The notes beneath the pieces were generated by a model. It worked only from the letters and a program-made list of their open reading frames with translations. It ran no database searches and was not told the DNA's origin. The position numbers were made by a program, and so were the translations under genes. 64,000 nucleotides of DNA from Gigantopelta aegis. Lineage: Eukaryota > Mollusca > Gastropoda > Neomphalida > Peltospiridae. Where the stretch lies: contig NC_054706.1 of NCBI RefSeq assembly GCF_016097555.1, forward strand, positions 47,431,070 to 47,495,069, read 5' to 3'. This document shows, piece by piece, positions 33,717 to 46,700 of this stretch (position 1 is the first letter of the stretch; every line of letters starts with the position of its first letter).

Positions 33717-36700
33717 CTAAAAAAAATAAAAAATTAAATGATTAATACAATTTATAGGAACTGCATTAATACATAAACACTATTAATGTATTATTTATTA
33801 TTATTATTCACCATTTCCCGTTACAGAGGCCTGTCCTATATTCAGGTTGAAAGCAGTGGTCTAGTTGGTCAATGTGAATATTAGGATGTGTTGAAAAATG
33901 CTACACAAATATTATTAACACTTACCTGTACTAAACGTTTATTCTAAGGATAATACTGAAGCTCACACCAAATTGTATTAATAAAAATATGTTTATTTGA
34001 AAGCAGATCAATTTCAGTGTTATTAGTTAAAAGGTGGTTGTAAAACAGTTTATACTGAAAAGTAATAATCAAACATGGATGGATGATACAAGTAATACCA
34101 GCTGACCTCCTTGATGAAAACCAACAAACACAGCAAAATTGTATAAACACAGAACTGACATTCAAAAGTGTATTACACTCAAACCTATTTAAAGGATTTC
34201 TGTATAAGAAACACCTGTCTACAAAAGACACTTCACATGTACATGTACCAATTGTACATACAATACGCATAACCTGTACATAGAGATCACCTGCAAATAA
34301 ATACCTATTTTGGTTGCACAGTAGGCCTATCTTTGAAAATAGGAGGTTGTTTGAGGAAAGTAGACAGCTTTATTATCCACATAGTTCAAGATATACAAGG
34401 GAATATAACCAGTGTGACCCACGTGCACAACGAATGACGTAATTTTGTGAAGCGATGTCATAACTTAATGCAGCTTCCCCAGTCTTACATACATGTATGT
34501 GAAAAACACAATTTTTAAGAAAGCAGTTTGAGTTTGTCTTAAGCATATGAACTGAGTTCCCAAAGGGAGTAAGATCTATAGGGACATGTTGTATATTCTG
34601 GATGATGATGATGAAGAAGAAGTTTGTTTTGTTTAACGACACCACTAGAGCACATTGATTTATTAATCATCGGCTATTGGATGTCAAACATTTGGTAATT
34701 TTGACGTATAGTCTCAGAAAGGAAACCCGCTACATTTTTCTATTAGTAGCAAGGAATCTTTTTATATGCACCATTTCAGTCAGGACAGCACATACCATGG
34801 CCTTTGATATACCAGTCGTGGTGTACTGGCTGGAGTGAGAAATAGCCCGATGGGCCCACCGACAGGGATTGATCCTACACCGAACGTGCATGAAGCGCTT
34901 TACCATTGGGCTATGTCCTGCTCCCTATTCTGGTTGATGAATTAAAAAAAAAAGTCATTAAAAGGAAGAAAGGAAATGTTTTATTTAACGATGCACTCAA
35001 CACATTTTATTTACGGTTATATGGCGTCAGACATATGGTTAAGGACCACACAGATATTGAAGGAGAAAACCCGCTGTCATCACTTCATTGGCTACTCTTT
35101 TTCGATTAGCAGTAAGGGATCTTTTATATGCATTATCCCACAGACAGGATAGCACCAACCACGACCTTTTATATACTAGTCATGGTGCACTGGCCGGAAT
35201 GAGAAACAGCCCAAAGGGGATCGATCCTAGACCGACCGCACATCAAGTGAACACTTTACCACTGGGCTATGTCCCGCCTATCATTAAACGCTAAGATAAC
35301 CTTACGTGTATTACAAGGTAGTTAGGTACTTAAAGGAAACATGTCACGAGACCATATTATAGCTCATTTTAAAAGCAAAATGATATAAAAATAATATACA
35401 AATAAGTTTATAACAATAAAATACGCGTAGTTAACTTAAAATGAAGAAATTACGCCAATCAGTATCAAAGTACGATTTATGCATATTTGTTCGTGAGCGT
35501 TCGGAAAAAAAAAGGGAAGTGACGTCAGAGCCGCTGCACTCTTCCATTGTTGTTAACTGTTTATATATGGAGTAAGGGGCTTACGATATTTTCAGTCCAG
35601 CAGTGCCGTACTGCGCGGCCTTTGGGTGTAAAAATAAACAGTTTAAACGATCAGGGCCCGCGCTTATAAAACTTTTAGAGTCCAGACTCAATCTCTAATG
35701 ACGTCACACGCATACAAGTTGTATGGTGTTGTCATGACGTTCCCGTCTCAAACTCTATTAGAGTCTCGGGTCTAGACTATAAAAGTTTTATAAGCCCCAG
35801 GCCTGGATGGTCTTTTTACGGTTTTCCAAAGGATTGTATCCGAAGAAAGACGCGTGTATTTTATCGCAAAACAAAAGATTGGACACCAACACCGCATAGT
35901 ACTTTGGTGTCAGCCTATTTTAGTATTTACAGCCCGGAGCACGTTACCCAGAGACAAAAACAGTACTCGGTTGCGAATGCCGAGGTGTACATTGTACATA
36001 TTTGGCACAAAGATACACCTCAGCATGATGTATTTATATATGTTAAAACAAAAATGTAGATTTTTTTTTTTTTTTTTTTTTAAAAGAAGAGATTTTTCAT
36101 AACAAAATCTGTATTCACTGTCCGAAGAAGGAAACGTCAATAATTAATTAAATATGGCATATACAAACATAGGATTTGGCATGAGGATGCATCTCAGTAC
36201 GATGTATTTAAATATGTTTAAAAAATATTTTTATTTTTTTTAAATAATGATTTTAATCTTCGGGCGGAGTACATCACAAAAACGTTCCTCATCGCCCGAA
36301 GCCCCAAAGTAACACGAAGTTCAATACAAAATAAACCACTACTGTCGGTGTCGAAATAACTATTATGTTTCATCCACGGGCTGACGACTTGAGAATCGGA
36401 GTGTTGTTTTAGTTAATTGGTCCTTTCTTTCCGTGGCCTGCACATGTGATTCCTGATTGGCAGGTTATGTTGCAGGGTATCAACCAGGTAAGTGATTACC
36501 ACTGTCTAGACATATGTACAAAATACTTGCCAATTTTTTAAGATCACAGGGTATTGACCTGTCGTGACTATAGTACAATGTTAATAGACATTATCAGCCG
36601 CCCTGCTTCATTACTGTAAATAATGCTGTAAAACCCTTGTTTAAGTAGACTTTCCCATCTAAAATTACAAAACTGACCAATTACGTAGTACCAAAGAAAA

Positions 36701-38801
36701 GAAAATTATCACATGGGTATCGTGAGTCGTCATTTTCACTCTAACGCACCCTACCAATAGGCCTAATAATATGCTGATTTTTTTTAAGAGAGAAAAATAC
36801 TATAACCCCATTTCGTTCTATTGATGCAAATTGAAATATATTTAGTTAAAAAGTTGATTATACTCTCAAGTCATTTATGTTGTTTTACAAGTCAGTTTAA
36901 TGAAAGTGAAGCGCCTTGTAAATTAGAGCATTTGTTTACACTGTGCATACAAATTTCATTATGTACAGCCCGAACATGAAAAATGCGATATTTTCTAAAA
37001 AAAAAATTAAAACATTGTCCTACATTTATATTTTTTACATATTTAAATACATCATATCAAGGTGTATCTTTATGCTAAATATGAACAGTATACACCTCAG
37101 CATTAGCATCCGAGTTTTGGTTTTGTCTCCGGGTTACTTTCGGGCTCCGGGCTGTAAATTGGTCCACAAGTCTGGTCTGGCACCATCGGTTTCTCCACCC
37201 TCCGACTCGCTATCCATTTTTTCTTCAGTATCACTGTTGTAAGTAAATGTGTGTCTTTCTTCATTTACTAACAGCTCAAATTGATATGGCAAAACGTTTT
37301 GCGAACGAACACTCATTGTTTTGGTAAGCTGTGCAAGTCTTAGATTCTTTATGAGTGGTACGGACTAATGCTTTTAAGTGTAAGGCTTCAGATCAAGCGA
37401 CGCGTCTCTGACATCACAGACCTCGTGATTGCCCTGCTCATAAAGATCGGCAATTTCCACTAAGAGCTCGTATCTGGAGGTTTTTTATGGAGATATTTGA
37501 AGTAATTAATTTAATTTTTTTTTTTTTTTTTAGGTGATTCAATTTATAATTAATTGTACATGGTTGGTACCAAATATAGGTCACGTGACATGTTTCCTTT
37601 AAAGAGCGAACAATGGTTGCCAAATATCGCTGCCTTCTGCCTGCTAATGAACACACTGACATTTGTTAGTCTGACTGGGATTAAACTTGTCTGTTACTGG
37701 GTTCCCTTACAGTGGTCATACATATTTAACACATTTTTTTTCTTTAAGATAACAAAAGGTGACAAAAAGTTTTTAATTCCATTCAGAATTGATTTTAAAG
37801 TTTTGAAAACACATTTTAAAAATATACTTACCTTGATTTTTGTATTGCATTAATTCCCCACAGCTCTTTACACTGTGTTTTTACATAATTATTATTTTCC
37901 TAATCATATTCAAGTATTTACCTTTGTTTGACACCCAACAGTTGATGTGTATTTTTGTGCTGGGGCGTCATTAAAGATTCTTTATTCATTACCCAGTGCA
38001 GGCCTTTGGATTTCACAGTAACGATAGTTTCTGGTAATATGTCAGTAGCATGTCGGTAAAATCATGGAACCAAAATTTTGTTTCCCATGATTATTACATA
38101 GAGTACAACAATATAATATAAATAGTTTCCGATGGGTTCCCATGATCACAACGTAGCCCAGTGGTAAAGCACTCACTTGATGCACAGTCAGTTTGGGATC
38201 GATCCCCATCAGTGGGCCCATTAGGCTATTTCGTGCTCCATCCAGTGTACCACGACTGGTACATCAAAGGCCGTGGTATGTGCTATCCTGGCTATAGGAT
38301 GGTGCATATAAAAAATCCCTTGCTGCTAATTGAAATGGTGACAGCAGGTTTCCTCTCTCATTATCTGTGTGGTCCTCAATCGATCAATAAAATATTTACA
38401 CGCTCCTATACCACGAAGGTTTCGAGCATGTCTATCCCAGGTTCGGCCACCGGATGCCAGTAGTCCAACCTGGGACAGAACAATCACTGGGGCAATTTTG
38501 ATATTTAAACAAACAGGGAAAAAGGACTTTACAATAAAAAAAAATGTGCGTTATTTTCCCAAACAATATTTAATATACAGCAAACAACTAACAATTTGTA
38601 ACGCAAATTTAGATCGGGCAGTCCTAAATCTAAATATATTTTTAAAAAATGTTTTAATATATTAATTAGCCCTCAAAATAGGGGTGGCAGGTGACTAGGA
38701 TGTTAGGCTTCAGCCACAGGTTTTTTTAATAGGCGGATATGTTTTACTTAGGGGCACCCATCGTATTGGGGACATCGGTGTGGCCGAAACCGGGGAAGGC
38801 T

Positions 38802-38842
<41 letters not shown>

Positions 38843-40218
38843 GGGGGAGGGGGAGAGGAGGGGCAGTCCCCCGGACCATGTGGTCCTTAACCATATGTTC
38901 GATGCCATATAACCGTAAATAAAATGTGTTGAATGTGTCGTTCAATGAAACATTTGCCATGATCACAAGGCACAGAAACAAAAAAGTGTTTCCCATGAAG
39001 TTTGAAATCGTATGGCCTGCAGTGCCAGTTACAACCAATAGTGAGTACTCAGCTCATTATTTAAGACTTGGTATAACACCACTATATCGACTTCCTTCTA
39101 ACTACTAATCTATAACCGTGTTGAGGACAGGTAATGTTAAAAAAAAATAGTAAGATCTAAAGCTCTGAATTACTGTTGACATGGAATACCTATTGTTGTC
39201 TGCCGACGAACTCATCACACTGATGGAGGACCCAGCTGTGTTGTCTGTCGCTGTATGTGTCGACGACGTGGACGATGAAGGACTCGCATTTGGAGACGCA
39301 GAAAGTTGTGGGCTGCTACTAGTGGGAGGCTGCTGTACAGAATTGGTGGTAGGGGTGGCGGCTGTGGGGCTTTCGTACAGAGGGTTATCATAGTGGTGGA
39401 GCAATGGACTCTCACCCACGTCGGCAAAGTCAAAGTCTGTCAAAGACAAACAAGAGAAATGAAAACTCCAATTACTGCTTGAAAAAAAAAAAATTGATAC
39501 TAAACTGTGAGAAAAAAGTATTGAAAACCTTGTTGCTTAATGGGAATAATGCCCTATGATTTTCATTGATGGTATGTTATAATTGTTTTTATTAAAGCCG
39601 CAATTCCCATTTGCCGATCTTATTTAAAGTTATCTGTTAATGCAAAACATGAACTACAATTATTTCTTTTCACCACCACCACTAGAACACACTAAATTAT
39701 TAATCACTGGCTACTGGATGTCAAACATTTGGTAATTCTGACATATAACTTTTAAAAAGCCACTGGCTAGGACTTAATGGGGTTTGATCCTACAACCCAA
39801 TCAATGACAGACAAGTATTCTACTGACCGAGTTAGATCGCGATCCTTTAGTACAGAATACTAAAACCCTCAGACACCGAATACTATCAGAGCTTCATAAT
39901 GGTCAATTAAATATTTTTATTTCGTCTAGACTGATGATTGAAGCCAATTTAAATCAAAGAATGGCAAAATGACATCATGGCAAGAATCATAAATAGGAAA
40001 ATCTATTCTAAATGTCTGTTTCCACTTAAGCATTTTATACTGTATGTTCATGTCACATAAAATGCATCGGCAAAACTCTTCATTTGCTACATGGAGTTAC
40101 AATGAAAAGCTTTCCACTGCTATGTTCATCACTGGCGTAGGAAGCGGGGGTGGGGGGGGGGCATCTGCCCCCCCACTTTGTGGGAGCAGCGATGTTTTTT
40201 AATATATATTTATACATG

Positions 40219-40279
<61 letters not shown>

Positions 40280-40704
40280 TCACCCCACCCCACTTTTTGT
40301 CACCTTCCAACACCCATGTCATTTAAGAAAACGTGTTGCCACAGTGAGATGAATGTCTTGAATTGGAAGGCACACATTCAGACATGTTTTACATTCCATA
40401 CTTATCTTGTTCAACCAATGAGATTCCTGTATTTGGGGGTCAGGTCAACATGATTAATGGATAGATAGGAAGTCGTACCTGCCCATGTATACCACCAAGA
40501 TGGAAACAGTTGACCGGTGTGGTGAATGACAGACCTGTATTTACTGGTCATTTAACGGCAAGTGAACTGGGGCACAAAAATATGACCTCAAATATTTAAG
40601 TGAAAACAAACCTTAAATGATAATGCAAATTATACTCTAAGCATCAACTTTAATGCTTCTAATGGAATCTTATATTAAAAACATTTTTCAAAATCCATGA
40701 TAGC

Positions 40705-40754
<50 letters not shown>

Positions 40755-43700
40755 TTATTTATTTATTGGATGCCACTTTATAATTTGTTCTAATGAACAC
40801 TCATTGTTTATTTATTTTATTTATTTTTCTGAACACAAAGATATATCATTAATTTTGTTTAAATATGTCCATGACTAGTAAGACTTCTAGTCACAAAGAA
40901 CCAATCAAGCCTAACTTAAATTATAATGACACATACACAGCAAAATAAAGACAAAAAAAACAGGCATTCCAAATTTTTAACAAATTGCACAGAAATGCTC
41001 GTAACAGTGACACAGAAATGTAACTTGTGAAGTTAAGAACAGTGAACACAGCCAGGCTTGTCAAGTGCTGTTCTCTATTTGTCTGCACAGAACAGGAAAG
41101 AAGATATCCGAAACAAGCTGTCCTCTTCATACATACATACACGTACATGTGCTTGACTTGTATCTTACTACCAAGATACACTATAACATTACTAGTGAAA
41201 TGCTACTGGTGATGTAGTGCACATGTACTAAGCTACCATTAATACACTAAAAATCCACACTACTTTACTAGTTATGCACTGTCATTATAACCTTTTTTTC
41301 GCATGAAATAGAAAGATAAAGAAGTACATGCTCATGATGTGTTTGCGTGCAAAAAAAGAAAGAAAAAAAAGAAAAGAGATAGAGATCTCGGTCTATATGT
41401 AAATCATGTAACTGTTTTTCATTCTTCCCCCACCTTTTATTTGGATGATCATAAATTTTTGTTCTGCAAAATTACTACTTTCCTTTTAAATTAAGTGGTT
41501 CATAAAATGCACAACTGAAAAATGTGTAAATATTTACAAATTTCTTTTTTGATAATAATATTTACCTGACATTAAAATTTCACTTTGATTGTATGGCGAA
41601 CCCTTGGTTTAGGTCTGTTTTCATGGTAACCATATTACTAATTTTCAAGAAGCTGAAGGAAAATTGGATTTCATCCTTGCACTTCAACAAGGCTAAGTTC
41701 AGTTGCATGGGACAGGGCTAACTGGAACACATTTTGCTTTAGCCAATATTATGATTCATGTATGCAGAGTATTTCCTTGAAAACTATTTAAAATTGGTTA
41801 ATTTAAGGAACATTTTATTTGTCAAATAGTAAATGCTGTAGCAACTTTGTATAAAAATTAGCATTTGGCTAATTTGGCAACCAGCCTTGGTGGTGTCGTG
41901 GTTAAGCAATCAGACATAAGGCTGGTCGATACAGGGTTCACAGCCCGGTACCGACTCCCACCCAGAGCAAGTTTTAACGACTCAGTGGGTAGGTATAAGA
42001 CCACTACAGCCTGTTCTCTCTCACTGACCAATAACTAACAACTAACTCACTGTCCTGGACAGACAGCTCAGATAGCTGAGGTGTGTGTGCCCAGGACAGC
42101 ATGCTTGAATCATAATTGAATATAAGCACGAAAATAAGTTGAAATGAATGAATAATTTGGCAGTGGACAGGGTGAACCATCACCCTGATGGGGCAGCTAT
42201 TTCATTTGCATCACCCCCTGGTGTGATCCCTAATGTACATACCTCACAAACAAGGCTCAGTGCCTTTAACACATGTACAGTGATGATAAAAACGTTTGTT
42301 GTGAAAACTACACTTACAATCTTCACAAGGTGGTTTGACTGGAATATGTAACACTTTCATGTCACGGTATTTTCAGATACTTCATTAAAACTACACCATT
42401 AGGTACATGTATACATGGATGGTTGCAAATTTAGTAGGATTTTGAATATTAGCCATCCCAGATTTTGGGTTGGAGGTTACGAGATGGAATCTCAAAATAT
42501 CCATACATGTTTCAATTTTGTTGGAATCTTTAAAATTTAAAAAAAAATAAAAATTAAAAATTTAAATTCCCAAATTCAATGCCTTCATGGTACTTCCACC
42601 AATGACTGCTATGTTAATGGCAGATTGTACTATCAATGGTCACTGTCTGAATGATACACTGTACTACAAACCATTACTGTAGATTATGTTATCAGCACAC
42701 AAAAAACCCAAATGATGTATCATCTAATACACTGTTCTGTTGATAATAATAACCAATGATGCGTTGTACCATTAAACTACCAGTTATATAGTATATCTGT
42801 CAAAAATATTACGAACTATAAAATTCTATACTACAATAGGCTACTGTAACATGTACATTAAAAAATAAACTATTCTGGTACCGTAATTTCCTGCGTATTG
42901 CTCGCGGGCTATGTGATTTAAAACATTAAAAAATGCCTCCTGCGGACTATCTGGCGGTGCGGGCTATGTGATCATTATTCGTTTTATTTTGTTAATAAAC
43001 ATGCAGGCTAATAAAACAAAATCATAAAAGTAAATAATAGTACCGGTATGCAAAAATTTATTTTAAACACAATTAACGGTGTTAAACATAAAACACAGTG
43101 ACAGTTCAGTCCCATCCGTCGAATTCGGAGTCTTCCGATTCACTATCGAAAAGCTGCAACTGAGTTTCTTTTAAGCAACCTGCTATGGTAGACAGGGGAA
43201 TATCGTCATCACTGCTGTCACTATCACAAGGTTCTGATGCTTGTAATATTCCAGCTTTATGGAATGCTTTAATAATTATCTTTCTATCAACAGACTCCCA
43301 TGCCTTCAGCACCCAATTCACAACTTCGACATAAGAAGATCTGCGCATGCGTCCCGTTTTTGTGTACGTGTGCAGTCCTTCAGACATCCAAGCTTCCCAT
43401 TGCTCTTGTACTTTAACCTTGAATACATGGTTCACTGTCAAATCTAGTGTCTGGAATTTTTTTGTTAATCCACCTGGAATTATCGCTATATGATTATTCA
43501 ACATTTTCAGTTCACTTTTGACACTTTCAAGTTTATGAGCTGACATGCTATACATAACTAGAAGGCACTTTGCCTGACTGAAAAATGACCCTGCCCGCTT
43601 TTTCCAAACACCTTGTGTCCAAACAGACATTTCTTCTTCATTCATCCAACCCTTTTTGTTGTAACATACAACAACACCAGGGGGAAAAGTTACTTTCGGA

Positions 43701-46700
43701 AGTGTAATCCGCTTAAATATCACCATTGGGCGTAGTTTTTCACCATTAGCCATACAAGCGAGTACAATGGGTTTTTTCATTGCCAGTCGTTACAATAGTC
43801 ATAGTTTTGGAACCAACACAGTCAACTGTTCTGTTAGGGGGAGCGTCAAAACACATGGGCACTTCATTAAATTTGCTTTCAAATTGTTCATTTTTTTCGA
43901 TCGTGCAACAAAATCATGGAAATCGCTAACTTTTTTCTCCCATTCGGCAGGGAGAGATTGGCCTACAGTCGTACGACTTCTGACTGATAAATCGTTCCTT
44001 TTTATGAATCAGTAACACCAGGTTGGCCTACCTTTAAAAGTACTCAGTTTCTTTTCTTTAGCCATGGTTTGCGCTTTTAACCTAATCAACACTGTCGACA
44101 CTGACCTTCCGTTTTCACGTTGAGCTAAAGCTAAATCAACTTAAAGTGTCGAAAAATGTGCAATGCCATGCCGTCTGGCTCTTTTTGTTCTAAGTTCTAC
44201 TGACAATTGTTCTTTAATTTTTCTCCACTGACGAAGACTTTTCATCAACATCGAACACAGGGCCTGCTTCTCTATTACCATGTTCGTCCGCATATAACAC
44301 AACTTTAAGTTTAAACTCTGCCGTGTAACTTTTCCTTTTACGTTTTTTGCTACTTGGCGAATCCATGATTCAATAATGACTGACAAACTGTGATCTAAAC
44401 ATACAGAATGAAGCTTTTATGAGAACTACTCAGTCGTAGTTAAAGTAGCTAGGAGGAAATTACAATGAAAACAACTCGGTCATAGTGACAGAAGCAAGGA
44501 GGAAATTACTATAAAAACAACTCAGTCTTAGTGACAAAAGCAATATCAGCTTACCGGTACAAGCGAACAGGCAGACCACGTGATGACTTCAACAATTACA
44601 TGCAGATAGTCCGCGGGTTATCTGCCGGAGCAGGCTATCTGAGCATTTTATTATCCTAAAACATAAATATAGATCGCTGCGGACTATCTACTGTAGCGGG
44701 CAATACGCAGGAAATTACGGTACTACATGTATTAATGGTACACCATACCACTACCAAAGATATAGAACAAACTAAAAAGACGGTCATTAATTATATGCGA
44801 CACTCTATGAGAAAACCCTTCCAAAGTTAAATTAAAAAAAAGAAAGATTTTTTTAACATTTTTATATTTCACACATGTATTGTTAATAATAAAATAAACA
44901 ATATTGTTTTTGTTTTGTCTTTGTGAAATTGGTAGTTCTAGTTAGTGATTAAAGAAAGAAAGAAATGTTTTATTTAACGACGCACTCTACACATTTTATT
45001 TACGGTTATATGGCGTCAGACATATGGTTAAGGACCACACAGATTTTGAGAGAAAACCCGCTGTCGCCACTACATGGGCTACTCTTTCCAATTAGCAGCA
45101 AGGGATCTTTTATTTGCGCTTCCCACAGGCAGGATAGCACAAACCATGGCCTTTATTGAACCAGTTATGGATCACTGGTCAGTGCAAGTGGTTTTCACCT
45201 ACCCACTGAGCCTTGCAGAGCACACACTCAGGGTTTGGAGTCGGTATCTGGATTACAAATCCCATGCCTCGACTGGGATCCGAACCCAGTACCTACCAGC
45301 CTGTAGACCGATGGCATAACCACGACGCCACCGAGGCCGGTAGTTAGTGATTAAAGGTGCAGACCCTAGTTTCAGCCTGTAAAAATCTTTTGCAAGCAGA
45401 AAGTAAAGATACTGTTTTGTATTATTTGCCTATTTTTAAACAAGAGTACCAGTGAGGTACATGATACGCCCATCAGGAGTTTGATGTTCCTGTATGCATC
45501 TGTATGCAAGATATCATCCGAACAAGACAAAGTTAACAGATGAACAGAAGGACAGACGGATGGACAGACAGACAAAGCCATACCATAATACAACCCATCA
45601 TAGACGGGCGTATAAAAAATTGTATATTTGATGTGTACTTAAAATGACCGTGTGCATGAATTCCTGTTGGCAAATTTAGCCGAGTGTTCACAAAGAGGGT
45701 CACATATTGTATGTGTAAATGCACTGACCCTAGTTCAGCGGATGTTCTGGTTTGCCTTACAGTCAAAATCAAGGATTGTCAAATTCCACGTGAATCGGTG
45801 TTGTTGATTCAAATCACATCAATATGCACAGTGTGTTTTTAATTACTGTATAAATTTCTTTATATAAAAAGAGGATAATAAACAAGTTTCCAGTTATTAT
45901 GAAAATTATTTTACTCGGGACATAAATTTCATAATAACTGGTACGGAGTTTGTTATTCAAATTTCTATTTATTACTTGAGCTATTTTTTCTCTAAAAGTC
46001 TTTATTTTCGATACACATATACGTACATGTATAGAAACAATATAAACCACTTTACACACTGTATTGCTATAACTTTGTTATTTAATCATGTTCATAGATA
46101 ATTTTCATTAAAATGACATTTTGTTATAAAATTAACACCTAAAACAGACGCAAACTCTTTAAACTACACGACGTCATTGTGTGTGTTTGTCAAATCGTAT
46201 TTAGTACCGACCAATGCATGAGAAATTATGATTTTTATTTTCCCCATTATGAGTGCCTGCTGGCGTAATAAAATACAATTAGAGCTACTATAAACACCAC
46301 AACAGTTTCCATTTTTTTTAAATTGATAGTTTAAGCAAGAAGTAATTTGTTTAATTTAACAGTAAAAATGCTGCAACAGTAAACAAATATTTTACCTTTC
46401 CTAATAACCAGAGTCAGCACCTTTAATGAATCAGTAAGCAGTAATGTTTAAGGTGGACCCTTAAAACCCAATAAGAGTAAAACTACATGAACATCTGAAC
46501 ACTACACAAGCCTTAATCCAATATCTATATATATATACGTTTGACTTGTAATAAAGCAGGGAAGTCAAATGCAGTAGAAAAATGCAACTAACACTACGAT
46601 GAAAAGCAAAAGCAGTTGATGATATATGAACTTAAATCGGAACCAGTACTAAGTCCAGTACAATTATACAACATGACAAGACCATTGGTTTGTTTGTTAT

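Larger units (their letters stand above)
33719..39189 (-). other. RhoGAP intron (about 5.5 kb)
   Basis: Holds SINEs, a THAP relic, a MITE and G runs (38804-38840). I see no additional exon. Confidence 0.6.

Noticed and set aside
40080..40453. Open frames with long Tyr-Ile runs.
   Set aside because: They are TA-microsatellite translation.
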